This document shows, piece by piece, positions 25,356 through 34,821 of a DNA stretch of 64,000 bases. The translations under genes were made by a program, and so were the position numbers. Source of the stretch: Cytophagales bacterium (GTDB lineage Bacteria > Bacteroidota > Bacteroidia > Cytophagales > Cyclobacteriaceae); NCBI GenBank assembly GCA_033344775.1, contig JAWPMT010000007.1, positions 62,001 through 126,000 of the forward strand. Direction: 5' to 3'. The notes below the pieces were generated by a model. The model was not told the origin of the DNA. It ran no database searches and worked only from the letters and a program-made list of their open reading frames with translations. Positions within the stretch are counted from its first letter, which is position 1, and every line of letters begins with the position of its first letter.

Positions 25356-26458
25356 ATGAATTCAATTAAAAATTGGAGGATTCTTGTCCTTCAGAATGCG
25401 TATTTATGCATTATTCTGAGTACCGTCCTCCTAAGTTGTAATGAACAAGTTCCCACTATTTATAGCGATGTTGATTCGGAAGTGGTTTACATTGATGAGG
25501 AGGGAAACGCCATCATCGTACAATTAAGAAACAACATAGAATAAGAGTTCAGATCCTTCAACACATTGGAGGAGTATGACGAAGAGGTAGCATTAATTGC
25601 CGTTGAAACAGAAGGCACCATAACCTTGAATAAGGACCTTTACCAGAGGTCGAGTCATTATTTTACTCCTTTTGAAATTAGTCTTTTCGATAATGGTGGA
25701 GAAATTGAAGTAGAAAATGAAAAATTTAAGGCTACTAACACCACACTTTTTATTGCGGATGAAACGGGTAATTGGGAGATTTCTGAATATTATGGCATTG
25801 AAGGCGATGCTAGTTTAAAGGAAACGGCAATGGTCGATGAATTTTGGTCAGCTGGAATTGTTAGAAGCATATGAATTCAAAAACCCGTCGGCTATTGCAT
25901 TATATGAAGGCATGTCCAATGCAGGCGAAAATGGTCGATTGGAAGATTACGATGGCTTCGTTATTCCCATCGTAAGAAGAAACGTTCAGGGGGATAGCTC
26001 CCCGTGAATATTTAGCGCAAGAGTTCCAATATATTCCTGCTCCTTTCTTAAATACTCCTGCACGTATTTGGCTCAGATTGATTGTTTTTAATGAAGAGTA
26101 TACCCGATTTGGTTCAAGAGCTAAAATGGGGACGACTCTGCAATTAAGGGATCTTGATACTTATGGAAATTTCATTCATAATCAGTGGGTTACACCATTT
26201 GGAGGAGGGTCCGGATTTCTCAATGGCAATCCCGGCGTGGTACCATTCGTGGAAGCTGTCGGATTTACCCATGTTACCACAACTGTTTCGGGATTTCAGT
26301 GGAGCGTTTATCGGGACAATGTTTCCAGAAGGAATCGCAGATCAATCGAAAGCAGTCACCGCGTTGTATATGGAGTTCCTGGCTTGAATAATATTGGTGT
26401 TAATTACTCGTTCCTCATCACAGGTCCAATTGAAGTTGAAGTTCCCAGATTCAACTAA
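25356..26458 (+). pseudogene. Broken lipoprotein gene with one stop and two frameshifts
   Basis: A lipoprotein start (signal ending LLSCNEQ) runs to an in-frame TAA at 25542-25544, and the same frame then continues as EFRSFNTLEEYDEEV to a stop at 25874. From about 25855 the coding text moves to the next frame (LLEAYEFKNPSAIALYEG) until a stop near 26006. From about 26000 it moves again (APREYLAQEFQYIPAPFLN) and runs to 26458. Joined, the parts give about 365 residues. Three lesions argue for real decay rather than a sequencing slip. The family is not recognised. The 182 bp before it are AT-rich, with no other gene. Confidence 0.75.
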
Positions 26459-26481
26459 ATCCTACGAGATTGAAGTCTTGA

Positions 26482-26511
26482 ATAAAAAAGTAGCCATCCT
26501 TATGGATGGCT
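26482..26511 (-). terminator. Terminator of the cadherin-like lipoprotein gene
   Basis: AGCCATCC and GGATGGCT form an 8-bp stem around TTAT. On the minus strand it is followed by ACTTTTTTATT. It lies 29 bp past the stop of the gene at 26540. Confidence 0.8.
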
Positions 26512-26539
26512 CTTTGCTAACCAAATCTAAAATGTTTCT

Positions 26540-27619
26540 TTATTCAGCGGAACGACGTTCGTAGCTGAATCCTCCGCCTGTTCCATTATTACCCTCGCTC
26601 CAGGAGGTGAATTTGATGTCAATGTAAACATCATCGGTGATCAGGTGAAGCACCATGTTTTTGTCTACTACTTCTTTAGGTTTGACCGTAGTTCTGAATT
26701 TATCGAAAGTTAAATTTGCAATGCCTTGCTCGGTTGTTCCGAGAGCCCATTCTGTATCTACCGGGCTGTTATCTTTATCAGACATGCTCTCTGTTGCTGC
26801 ATTGTAGATCTGCCCACCCGTGTTACCTCTAGTGATCCATACATTGTCCGTAATGCGATCCTGATTGGCTTCTTCTGTCGGATCTGCACCATCCGATTTG
26901 GTGAAGGTGATGATATCGCCCGCGTAAACAGTAAATCCATCATTGATATCGCCAGAATTCACGGTGATTTCAAAAGAAGCTTCTGCCGTCACATCACCGC
27001 TGGTAGCAGTGATTGTCCCCGAGATGGTAGGGTTAGTCGCAGCTACAAATAAGGAAGCATCGGCTACTGTTAGTACACCAGTAGTAGCATCTAAGGCTAC
27101 TGCTCCTACCGGAGTTTGCGAGGCAATTGCCAGGGATACTTCACCCTGGTTTGTAGAAGCGGTGATGGTACCAATCACATCTCCATTCGTGGGATTTTCA
27201 TCAATACTTGCTTGAAAGTCATCAATGGATACTTCAACGACAACTGCATTTACTGTAATTGTGAAATTCCCTTCTTCAGATACATCACCGTTTGTTGCCC
27301 TGATCGTCCCCGTAATGGTCGGATTATCCGCAGCCACAAATAAGGAAGCGTCGGCCACGGTTAATGCACCCGACGTGGCATTAATGGCTACCGCTCCGGC
27401 TGGTGTCTGGGATACGATTTCATATGTAACAGAACCGCTATTAGTAGACGCAGAAACGGTTCCAAGAGAAGCACCATTTTCCGGATTCTCGTCAATGCTT
27501 CCAGTAAATTCAGAAATACTGACAGTGATTGTTGGCGCCGGATCTTCTTCTTCCGAACAACTAAATCCGAGGACCAACAAGCTTAAAATCAGCGCAATTC
27601 TTAATTTTTTCGTTAACAT
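26540..27619 (-). CDS. Surface lipoprotein with two cadherin-like repeats
   Basis: This 359-residue protein starts with a lipoprotein signal ending LGFSCSEEE. Two repeats of about 97 residues follow (roughly 33-128 and 129-225), each with SIDENPxNG, GTxxASTN, VADASLFVAA and FxITVN, the pattern of cadherin-like calcium-binding domains with Asp-Glu-Asn ligands. The repeats are also visible in the DNA at a 291-bp period. The C-terminal 130 residues form a different domain, rich in Thr, Asp and Trp, that I do not recognise. It is probably anchored in the outer membrane and used in adhesion or polysaccharide binding. It has its own terminator and no operon partner. Confidence 0.8.
   Translation of the reverse strand: MLTKKLRIALILSLLVLGFSCSEEEDPAPTITVSISEFTGSIDENPENGASLGTVSASTNSGSVTYEIVSQTPAGAVAINATSGALTVADASLFVAADNPTITGTIRATNGDVSEEGNFTITVNAVVVEVSIDDFQASIDENPTNGDVIGTITASTNQGEVSLAIASQTPVGAVALDATTGVLTVADASLFVAATNPTISGTITATSGDVTAEASFEITVNSGDINDGFTVYAGDIITFTKSDGADPTEEANQDRITDNVWITRGNTGGQIYNAATESMSDKDNSPVDTEWALGTTEQGIANLTFDKFRTTVKPKEVVDKNMVLHLITDDVYIDIKFTSWSEGNNGTGGGFSYERRSAE
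26945..27525 (-). repeat. Two 291-bp tandem repeats coding for cadherin-like modules
   Basis: The block AGCTACAAATAAGGAAGC at 27041 recurs with one change at 27332, a period of 291 bp or 97 codons. Similarity extends over most of both modules at the DNA level, which suggests a fairly recent duplication or ongoing exchange between them. Confidence 0.65.
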
Positions 27620-27799
27620 GAGGGCATCTTATTTAGTATACATTACAAGAAAGGCTTACAGAAGGTTTGCTTTGATCCGAAAAGATTTTTATTTGGCGAT
27701 TGTAACACTGAAAGAAGATTATTGTGTTTGGCTTATAAAAATATCTTTCAGGTTGACGAAAATTCCGTTTATTTTGCGAATCACAACATTAACCCTCTT

Positions 27800-28741
27800 A
27801 TGAAGCGTATTCTCATCATTGGAGCCGGTGGCCAGCTGGGCTCTGAACTAACCCTCGCCCTTAGAGAAAAATTTGGCGCTGATCAAGTACTTGCAACAGA
27901 TATACGACCCCTTTCTGGTGTGTTGCTGGCCGGGCCCACGACCATATTGGACGCCATGGACGCTAACGCATTAAATAGCCTGATTGAATCTTATGATATT
28001 GGTCAGGTTTATCATTTGGCGGCCGTTTTATCAGCAAAAGGGGAGTCCTCGCCCAAATTTGCGTGGGACCTTAATATGAATTCACTCCTGAATGTGTTGG
28101 AGGCTGGCAAAACTTATGGCTTGAAAATATATTGGCCTAGCTCCATTGCTGTTTTTGGACCTGATACGCCCAAGGAACAAACCCCACAACATACGGTCAT
28201 GAACCCAACCACGGTTTATGGCATCTCCAAGCAGGCCGGAGAGCAGTGGTGTGCCTATTACCATGAAAAATATAGGGTAGATGTGCGGAGTTTGCGCTAT
28301 CCTGGTTTGATTGGTTACAAATCAAAACCAGGAGGTGGAACCACCGACTATGCAGTGGATATTTTTTGGAAAGCTCTTCAAGGGGAAACATTTCAATGCT
28401 TTCTGTCGTCGGGGACCAGACTGCCCATGATGTACATGAATGATGCCGTAAAAGGTACCATTGATTTAATGGATGCACCCGAGTCGGACGTGAAAATCCG
28501 AACGAGCTACAACATGGGGTCCATGTCATTTAGCCCGGAGGAATTGTACGAAGCTATTGTGGCGCAAGTACCTGAATTCAAGATTGCGTATGAACCTGAT
28601 TTCCGTCAGGCGATTGCAGATAGTTGGCCTGATTCCATTGACGATTCAGAAGCGCGCAAAGACTGGGGATGGGCTCCGCAATTTGACCTTAGTCGCATGA
28701 CGCAAGACATCCTGGAACATTTAAAAGTTGAGGTTGCCTGA
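27800..28741 (+). CDS. Epimerase-type L-threonine 3-dehydrogenase
   Basis: The ATG at 27800 (MKRILIIGAGGQLGSELTLA) is preferred over an in-frame start at 27722, because it opens directly into the Rossmann strand (313 residues). The NAD-binding loop GAGGQLG is present, as are the SDR catalytic Ser/Tyr/Lys in YWPSSIAVFG and TVYGISKQAGE. The family resembles the UDP-galactose epimerase-like threonine dehydrogenases known from Bacteroidota, which oxidise threonine to 2-amino-3-oxobutyrate. Another NAD-dependent epimerase is possible. An enoyl-CoA hydratase relative follows 62 bp later. Confidence 0.8.
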   Translation: MKRILIIGAGGQLGSELTLALREKFGADQVLATDIRPLSGVLLAGPTTILDAMDANALNSLIESYDIGQVYHLAAVLSAKGESSPKFAWDLNMNSLLNVLEAGKTYGLKIYWPSSIAVFGPDTPKEQTPQHTVMNPTTVYGISKQAGEQWCAYYHEKYRVDVRSLRYPGLIGYKSKPGGGTTDYAVDIFWKALQGETFQCFLSSGTRLPMMYMNDAVKGTIDLMDAPESDVKIRTSYNMGSMSFSPEELYEAIVAQVPEFKIAYEPDFRQAIADSWPDSIDDSEARKDWGWAPQFDLSRMTQDILEHLKVEVA

Positions 28742-28803
28742 TCAATCTCAGTTGTCAGAATCCTATTTTACACTATATTGGTGCCGACCAATAACCGGAC
28801 TAC

Positions 28804-29589
28804 ATGGAAGAATATAAAAACCTGTTGCTCGAAAGAGAAGGTGTACTGCTGACCATCACCATTAACCGTGAATCCAAATTAAATGCCCTTAATCAGGAGA
28901 CCCTGGCCGAGTTGAAAGAAGCCTTTCAGGGGATTTATGAAGATCATGATATTAGAGGAGTCATCCTCACAGGAGCTGGTGAAAAAGCGTTCGTTGCAGG
29001 TGCTGATATTTCTGAATTTCAGGGTGTCAATGAAGTGAATGGCCGTAAATTCTCTGAAGCTGGTCAGGAGATCTTCCAAATGATTGAAGCGTGTCATACG
29101 CCGGTCATCGCAGTGGTCGGAGGTTTTGCCCTTGGTGGCGGATGTGAATTGGCCATGGCCTGTCACATGAGAGTAGCGTCCAAAGCTGCAAAATTTGGCC
29201 AGCCGGAAGTCAATCTTGGGATCATCCCAGGATATGGAGGGACCCAAAGACTTACCCAACTTATTGGCAAAGGTAAATCCCTGGAATATTCCATGACCGG
29301 TGACATGATCGATGCTGATACGGCCCTGAATTGGGGACTGGTCAACCATGTGGGAGCTGGTAAAGAGGAAGCCATGCAAATTGCGCAGGGAATTCTCGCG
29401 AAAATTGCTCAGAAAGCACCAATTGCCATTGAAATGGTGATTGAATCCATCAACGCCTATTACAAAGACGGAGAAGACGGCTATCAGGCAGAAGCCAAGG
29501 CATTCTCAAAATGTTGTGGCACCGAGGACTTCAAAGAAGGAGCGGCAGCATTCATTGAAAAGCGAAAGCCGAATTTTCAGGGTAAATAA
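28804..29589 (+). CDS. Enoyl-CoA hydratase/isomerase family protein
   Basis: This 261-residue crotonase-fold enzyme shows the oxyanion-hole sequences AGADISEF (about 65-72) and GFALGGGCELAMACHMR (about 106-122), and the catalytic region FGQPEVNLGIIPGYGGTQRL with Glu near 137. Both acidic residues expected for a hydratase appear to be present. It would hydrate 2-enoyl-CoA in beta-oxidation or butyryl-CoA metabolism. It ends 3 bp before the flippase start, so the two are probably co-transcribed, although their functions are unrelated. Confidence 0.88.
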   Translation: MEEYKNLLLEREGVLLTITINRESKLNALNQETLAELKEAFQGIYEDHDIRGVILTGAGEKAFVAGADISEFQGVNEVNGRKFSEAGQEIFQMIEACHTPVIAVVGGFALGGGCELAMACHMRVASKAAKFGQPEVNLGIIPGYGGTQRLTQLIGKGKSLEYSMTGDMIDADTALNWGLVNHVGAGKEEAMQIAQGILAKIAQKAPIAIEMVIESINAYYKDGEDGYQAEAKAFSKCCGTEDFKEGAAAFIEKRKPNFQGK

Positions 29590-29592
29590 GTC

Positions 29593-31089
29593 ATGCAAAA
29601 AAAGCTACTCGGTGATACGGCAATCTACGGGTTGAGTAGCATTCTGGGCCGTACATTGAACTACGTTTTGGTTCCAATTCATTCGAAGTTCTTTCCGCCA
29701 GGTGAATACGGCACCTTCACCGAATTATATGCTTATATCGCTTTTCTCAATGTTATTTTCACCTATGGTTTAGAGACATCATTCTTTCGATACGCCACTA
29801 AAGAAAGAGAAAAGCTTGCCCAGTATTTTAATCTGGCGCAATCCTCAATTTTTATTACTACGCTAATCGGAGGATTGGCACTATATTTTTCCAGTTTCGG
29901 GATCGCCAATTCCTTGGGATACCCGGAGCAGTTAAATGTGGTTAGGTGGCTGATCTTGATCCTGTGCATTGATACGATTGTAGCCATCCCGTTTGCGAGG
30001 CTGAGATTATTGGGTAAAGCCAAACAATTTGCAACATTCCGAATAGCTAGTATTTTGCTGAATGTGGGCATTAATGTCTTCTACTTTGTACTTATTCCGG
30101 CATTGTTGGAACATGAAATTGTATCAGCAGAAAGTATTCAATGGATTTACAAGCCTGAGTGGCGAATAGAATATGTGTTTCTGGCGAATCTCATCGCAAA
30201 TGGATTTTTCCTGCTCTTTTTTATCCCTACCTGGATTCAGTTCCGATTTTCCTTTTCAACGGAAGTGTTCACCCCTGTTGTGAAGTATGCCCTACCAATC
30301 ATGGTACTTGGCCTGGCAGGTGTTACGAATGAAATGCTTTCCAGGGCATTGTTGAAATACATTTTGCCGGAGGGCTTTTATGAAGGTCGTACCAATTTGG
30401 CGGCTTTAGGAATATTTGGAGCAGTATATAAACTGTCGATTTTTATGACACTCGCAGTTCAGGCCTTCAAATATGCCTATGAACCATTTTTCTTTAAAAA
30501 GGCCGCAGATGCTGATTCAAAACGGATGAATAGCAAAGTGATGACGGGCTTCATCTACTTCACGTGCATCAGCTGGATTTTACTTACGATTATTTTGCCG
30601 GAACTGGCACCCATCTTTCTAAGGAGGCCTGATTATCTGGAAGGCCTGTCTATTGTACCCATATTATTGGGAGGAGGTGTCTTTTTGGGTGTTTTTTATA
30701 ATTTGTCTGTATGGTACAAGCTAACCGATAACAATTGGCTGGGAGCTATGATAAGCATTGGAGGAGCATTTACAACGATCATACTCAATGTCGTATTGAT
30801 TCCCATATGGGGATATCATGGCAGTGCCTGGGCGGCATTCATCACATTCTTGTCCATGAGTATTGCCAGTTATTTTATGGGTAGAAAACACTATCCAATT
30901 CCCTATGAGGTTGGGAAAGGGGTCCTGTATTTGGGGTTAGCATTCCTGGTGGTTATGTTTTTTACGTTTTTTCCGCTTTCAGTATGGATGCGCTATCTGT
31001 TAGGCGGAATTGTCGTGATTGTTTACTTTTTCGTGGTTTTCAGACTAGAGAATCTAAAAGATGTCTTGAATCTGCGTCGGCTCTCGTAA
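29593..31089 (+). CDS. Polysaccharide flippase (Wzx/MATE-like)
   Basis: This 498-residue integral membrane protein has about 14 hydrophobic segments and the N-terminal YGLSSILGRTLNYVLVPI sequence of the oligosaccharide flippase group. It would move lipid-linked sugars across the inner membrane for polysaccharide or lipopolysaccharide synthesis. No glycosyltransferase cluster is nearby, so the exact cargo is unknown. A lipid II flippase role is less likely but not excluded. Confidence 0.85.
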   Translation: MQKKLLGDTAIYGLSSILGRTLNYVLVPIHSKFFPPGEYGTFTELYAYIAFLNVIFTYGLETSFFRYATKEREKLAQYFNLAQSSIFITTLIGGLALYFSSFGIANSLGYPEQLNVVRWLILILCIDTIVAIPFARLRLLGKAKQFATFRIASILLNVGINVFYFVLIPALLEHEIVSAESIQWIYKPEWRIEYVFLANLIANGFFLLFFIPTWIQFRFSFSTEVFTPVVKYALPIMVLGLAGVTNEMLSRALLKYILPEGFYEGRTNLAALGIFGAVYKLSIFMTLAVQAFKYAYEPFFFKKAADADSKRMNSKVMTGFIYFTCISWILLTIILPELAPIFLRRPDYLEGLSIVPILLGGGVFLGVFYNLSVWYKLTDNNWLGAMISIGGAFTTIILNVVLIPIWGYHGSAWAAFITFLSMSIASYFMGRKHYPIPYEVGKGVLYLGLAFLVVMFFTFFPLSVWMRYLLGGIVVIVYFFVVFRLENLKDVLNLRRLS

Positions 31090-31169
31090 ATTTGCAGCTT
31101 GCCAAAGAATTGTATCAACTAAAAACGTCAATGAACGTTAAGCATTAGTTGAAGTTTCAATCTGCTGAT

Positions 31170-32894
31170 ATGCATAAAAAGCTCAGTCTGTTCGTATGCG
31201 TTTTGCTTGTAGCCGTATCCGTTTCGTTTGCTCAGAAAGGGAAGAAGGGTAAGAAAACTACTTTGCGGGACCGTACGGAAAATTCTGACCTGAAAGCTGA
31301 AAGCGCCTTGATCGAAGCAGAAAAGCAGCTTATACTCGAAAATTACACCAAGTCTTACGAATTGTTTTTAGTTGCCCTGGAGCTCAATCCTTCCAGTGCC
31401 GCGATTCACTATAAACTGGCTGAAGTGTTGGTAAAAACCAGCGAAACTGAAAAGGCATTGCCTTATGCGGAAAAAGCCCGCGATATCGATCCTGAAAATA
31501 AATACTACCACCTCTTGGCAGCAGAGATCCACAAAAGCATGGGGAACCTGCAGAAGTCTGCAGAGATTTATGAGGATCTGGTAAACAAGATTGAAGGGAC
31601 GCAACAGTACCTGTATGAGTTGGCCCAGCTTTATCAATATCAAAATGAATTTGCGAAAGCCCTGGAAGCCTATGAAAGGGCAGAGGGCTATTATGGTTTG
31701 TCAGAGGCTGTTTTATACGAGAAGCAAAAGATCTATTTGAAACAAGGTAACCTGGACCAGTTGGTTTCTGATTGGGATGAACTGATCAAAGAAGCACCTA
31801 CCGAATACCGGTACCGATTCAAAGTGGCTGAGATACTGATCTCCAATGGCCGATATGAGCAGGCCCGGGAACGCTTACTGATTGTCCGGAACGATGAATC
31901 TAAAGTGGCACAGGTTGACTTACTGCTTTCTGAAATCGAGCGGAAACAAGGGAATCTACCCCAGTCACTCAATCTGCTGGAAACGCCGCTGGAGAGCTCG
32001 GACATTGCCATTTCCAGAAAACTTCAATTACTGGGAGGGTTTCTGAGTTATCTCCCAAATGAAGACGTAGAAAAGGAATTGATGAATCGCACCAGAATCC
32101 TGGCTGAAAAGTATCCTGAAGAATACCAGGCACAGGCTTTTGCTGGTGATGTACTCTACCAAATAGATGAAAAAGAAAGTGCCGTTGGTTATTACCTGAA
32201 AGCGATTAAGCTGAGTCCTGGTAATTTCTCGGTTTGGCAGAATGTGATCAATTTGGAGCTTCAACTTTCGGAGTTTGATAGTATGGTCGCTCATTCCGAG
32301 ACTGCTCTGGAATACTTTCCGAATCAGGCCATTTTCTACTTCTTTAACGGACTGGGTAATTACGTTCAGAAGAATTATCGGGCGGCGGTAAATGCATTGG
32401 AAACCGGTAAGAAGTATACCTCGGACCCCAGTTTATTGGGTGAGTTTTACGGTCAGTTAGGCGATGCGTACAACGCATTACAAAACCACAAGAAATCCGA
32501 TGAGTCGTATGAAGCAGCGCTGGAAAGAAACCCGAAGAATGATCATGTGCTAAATAATTACAGTTATTTCCTTTCCTTGCGTAAGGAGAAGCTCGAATTG
32601 GCCATTTCCATGTGCGAACGCTTGTTGAAGTTACAGCCGGATAATCCTACTTATCTGGATACTTATGGATGGGTTTTGTACGTTTCTGAAGAATATAAGG
32701 AAGCTAAAAAGTACCTTAAAAGAGCCGTCGAATTGGACGATTCCGATGGCACAGTCCTAGAACATTATGGTGATGTGCTCTTTCGACTGGGTGAGGTGGC
32801 CGAGGCTGTGATCCAGTGGGAAAAAGCAAGTCGTACGGATGAAGCTTCTGATCAAATTGAACAGAAAATCAATGATCGTCAGATCTATGAATAA
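31170..32894 (+). CDS. Secreted tetratricopeptide repeat protein
   Basis: The ATG at 31170 starts a clear signal peptide (MHKKLSLFVCVLLVAVSVSFAQ) and is preferred to an in-frame TTG at 31149; this leaves 574 residues. After a basic stretch (KGKKGKK), at least ten TPR-type helix pairs follow, with typical A-x-Y-P and Y-x-x-A-L spacing, such as NYTKSYELFLVALELNPSS near residue 47 and EEYKEAKKYLKRAVELDD near 530. It is a periplasmic scaffold. Its stop overlaps the start of the next gene (ATGAATAA), and an EnvC-like gene follows that, so a role at the cell envelope is inferred. Confidence 0.85.
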   Translation: MHKKLSLFVCVLLVAVSVSFAQKGKKGKKTTLRDRTENSDLKAESALIEAEKQLILENYTKSYELFLVALELNPSSAAIHYKLAEVLVKTSETEKALPYAEKARDIDPENKYYHLLAAEIHKSMGNLQKSAEIYEDLVNKIEGTQQYLYELAQLYQYQNEFAKALEAYERAEGYYGLSEAVLYEKQKIYLKQGNLDQLVSDWDELIKEAPTEYRYRFKVAEILISNGRYEQARERLLIVRNDESKVAQVDLLLSEIERKQGNLPQSLNLLETPLESSDIAISRKLQLLGGFLSYLPNEDVEKELMNRTRILAEKYPEEYQAQAFAGDVLYQIDEKESAVGYYLKAIKLSPGNFSVWQNVINLELQLSEFDSMVAHSETALEYFPNQAIFYFFNGLGNYVQKNYRAAVNALETGKKYTSDPSLLGEFYGQLGDAYNALQNHKKSDESYEAALERNPKNDHVLNNYSYFLSLRKEKLELAISMCERLLKLQPDNPTYLDTYGWVLYVSEEYKEAKKYLKRAVELDDSDGTVLEHYGDVLFRLGEVAEAVIQWEKASRTDEASDQIEQKINDRQIYE

Positions 32895-33615
32895 GCATCT
32901 TGTCATTCTTTTTTGCTTAGGATTCGCGTTAGTTTCTTGCAAGGACAAACTGGTCAACTATAATCGGGACCTGACCGTAGATTATTTCACCTTTGACTAC
33001 ATGACGGCCAAGGCCAAGATCAACTATAAGGATGCCCGGCAGAACCTGGCGGCTACAGCCAATATTCGAATTAAGAAAGACAGCCTTATTTGGATGTCTG
33101 TTTCCAAAGTGCGTGTGGAAGCGGCACGAATTCTCATCACTAAAGATTCTTTGTTCGTTCTCGACCGGCTGAAAAAACGATATTCCAAACAGGGATTTGA
33201 TGCGTTGAGTAAGCAGTTTGATTTTGAGATCAATTACAATCTCATCGAATCGGTCATTCTAGGCAATCTGATCTATCCTTATAAGCGTGAACGGCTGGAG
33301 AGCTCAGAAGAATACCTGTATTATGATCAAAGACTGGCCAATTTCCTCTTTAACAACTACATAGGCGTCGATACACGTAAACTTGAAAAATTGCTGGTGG
33401 AGGACGTAGATACAAAAAGTACGATTTCAGTAAATTACGGTGATTTTAAGGAGGTCAATGCAGAAATCTTTCCTTTTACGATTGCAGCATCCATCAATTA
33501 TGTGGAAAAAACACGTCAGAACATCGCAATCAATATCGGATTTAGTAAAGCGGAAATTGCTGAAGAGCCGCTCCGATTCCCATTTAGTACTCCTTCGAAA
33601 TATCGTCGCTTCTAA
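32887..33615 (+). CDS. DUF4292 lipoprotein
   Basis: The ATG at 32887 overlaps the stop of the TPR gene by 8 bp and opens a lipoprotein signal (MNKHLVILFCLGFALVSCKD), so it is preferred to earlier in-frame codons (242 residues). The mature part resembles DUF4292 of Bacteroidota, which has a LolA/LolB-like beta fold: LTVDYFTFDYMTAKAKINY, then IWMSVSKVRVEAARILITKD. A lipoprotein or lipid carrier role is suggested by the fold but unproven. The 3' end overlaps the possible start of the EnvC-like gene. Confidence 0.85.
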   Translation: MNKHLVILFCLGFALVSCKDKLVNYNRDLTVDYFTFDYMTAKAKINYKDARQNLAATANIRIKKDSLIWMSVSKVRVEAARILITKDSLFVLDRLKKRYSKQGFDALSKQFDFEINYNLIESVILGNLIYPYKRERLESSEEYLYYDQRLANFLFNNYIGVDTRKLEKLLVEDVDTKSTISVNYGDFKEVNAEIFPFTIAASINYVEKTRQNIAINIGFSKAEIAEEPLRFPFSTPSKYRRF

Positions 33616-34786
33616 GCTTCTTATTCTCGTTGCTTTTCTTTTTTTGCCCCTGCTCTCTTCCGCGCAGCGGAATAAAGCTCAGCTTGAAAAGGAAAAAGTA
33701 GAAAACCTGCGAAAAATTGCAGAAGCAGAGAAGATCCTAACGGAGACACAATCTGAAAAGAAAGCTAACGTAGGGCAGTTGCAAGCCCTCAATCAGCAGA
33801 TCAAAGCACGCGAGTCCTTGATCAGTGGCCTGACCGAAGAGATCAGCCTGCTCGATGGTGAGATCCAGGACCTGAGCATCGTGGTGACGGCTCTCCAGCG
33901 AGACTTAAAGGACTTGAAGAATGAGTATGCGGAGATGATCTATGCCTCCTACAAGGCCAACAGTGGCTTCAATATCCTAACCTTCCTTTTTTCGGCGGCA
34001 ACCTTCAATCAATTGTACATGCGGCTGAAATACCTGGAGCAATATTCGGATGCCAGGCAAGTACAGGTAGAGCAGATCCAGGTGGTAACAGAGGAATTGA
34101 ACCAGCAACGTGGTGAGGTGGAAATCAAGCGGGATGAACAAAGTGTTTTGTTGGATTATCAGTTGAAGGAAAGCAGGAAGCTTCAAGCACTGAAAAATCA
34201 GAAAAGTAGCCTGGTGGCCGAATTGACCAAAAAAGAAGGGCAATTGCGGAAAGAGGTAACCAATCGTAAAAAGGCCATCGATCGGCTCGATGCTACGATT
34301 GCTGAAATCGTGAGAAGGGAATTGGAAAGCAATAACGCGCCTTCTTCTGTGGCTTCCTTAAGTTTGGAAGAAGTAACGACTTCTTTTGAGCAACGAAAAA
34401 ACCAACTGGATTGGCCAGTTGCATCGGGGTTCATTTCAAAAAAATTTGGCAATCAACCACACCCCGTTCTGAAGCGTATCCGTACAGAAAATAATGGTGT
34501 GGATATTCAGACCAATGAACAAGAGACTGTACGTACGGTCTTTGATGGAGAGGTCAAAATGGTAGGCTACCTACAGGGCATGAATAACTTTGTGATGGTT
34601 AAGCATGGCACCTATTTCACGGTCTACTCGAGATTGAAAAACGTTTCGGTCCAGAAAGGTCAAACCATTCAGGCCATGGATGAGATCGGTGAAGTTTACA
34701 CAGATAATGAAGGCATTTCCGAATTGCACTTTGAAGTTTGGAAAGACACCACCAAACTCGATCCAGAGAAGTGGTTAAGGAACTAG
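33458..34786 (+). CDS. EnvC-like murein hydrolase activator with M23 domain
   Basis: The protein has a signal-like segment (LLILVAFLFLPLLSSAQ), a long coiled coil (about 120 to 260 residues after it, rich in Glu, Gln and Lys) and a C-terminal LytM/M23 domain from about SGFISKKFGNQPHP to the end. The M23 metal site is degenerate: HPVLKR and NNGVDI replace HxxxD, as in EnvC, which activates amidases instead of cutting peptidoglycan. The start is unclear. No ATG, GTG or TTG lies just before the signal, so candidates are 33440, 33458 (AAGGAGG three bases before it) and 33500, all inside DUF4292. The ATC at 33602 would fit best by signal position but is a rare start. Confidence 0.8.
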   Translation: MQKSFLLRLQHPSIMWKKHVRTSQSISDLVKRKLLKSRSDSHLVLLRNIVASKLLILVAFLFLPLLSSAQRNKAQLEKEKVENLRKIAEAEKILTETQSEKKANVGQLQALNQQIKARESLISGLTEEISLLDGEIQDLSIVVTALQRDLKDLKNEYAEMIYASYKANSGFNILTFLFSAATFNQLYMRLKYLEQYSDARQVQVEQIQVVTEELNQQRGEVEIKRDEQSVLLDYQLKESRKLQALKNQKSSLVAELTKKEGQLRKEVTNRKKAIDRLDATIAEIVRRELESNNAPSSVASLSLEEVTTSFEQRKNQLDWPVASGFISKKFGNQPHPVLKRIRTENNGVDIQTNEQETVRTVFDGEVKMVGYLQGMNNFVMVKHGTYFTVYSRLKNVSVQKGQTIQAMDEIGEVYTDNEGISELHFEVWKDTTKLDPEKWLRN

Positions 34787-34799
34787 CGTCAGCGCTAGT
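34782..34799. other. Hairpin at the end of the EnvC-like gene
   Basis: ACTAGCG and CGCTAGT pair around TCAG and include the stop codon. There is no T-run, so it may be a weak terminator or a protector of the mRNA end between convergent genes. Confidence 0.4.
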
Positions 34800-34821
34800 A
34801 ATCTGATTACTTTCAACTCGC

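Noticed and set aside
25566-25874. Intact 102-residue gene
   Set aside because: It is in frame with the broken lipoprotein upstream and its end is a frameshift, so it is a fragment of the pseudogene.
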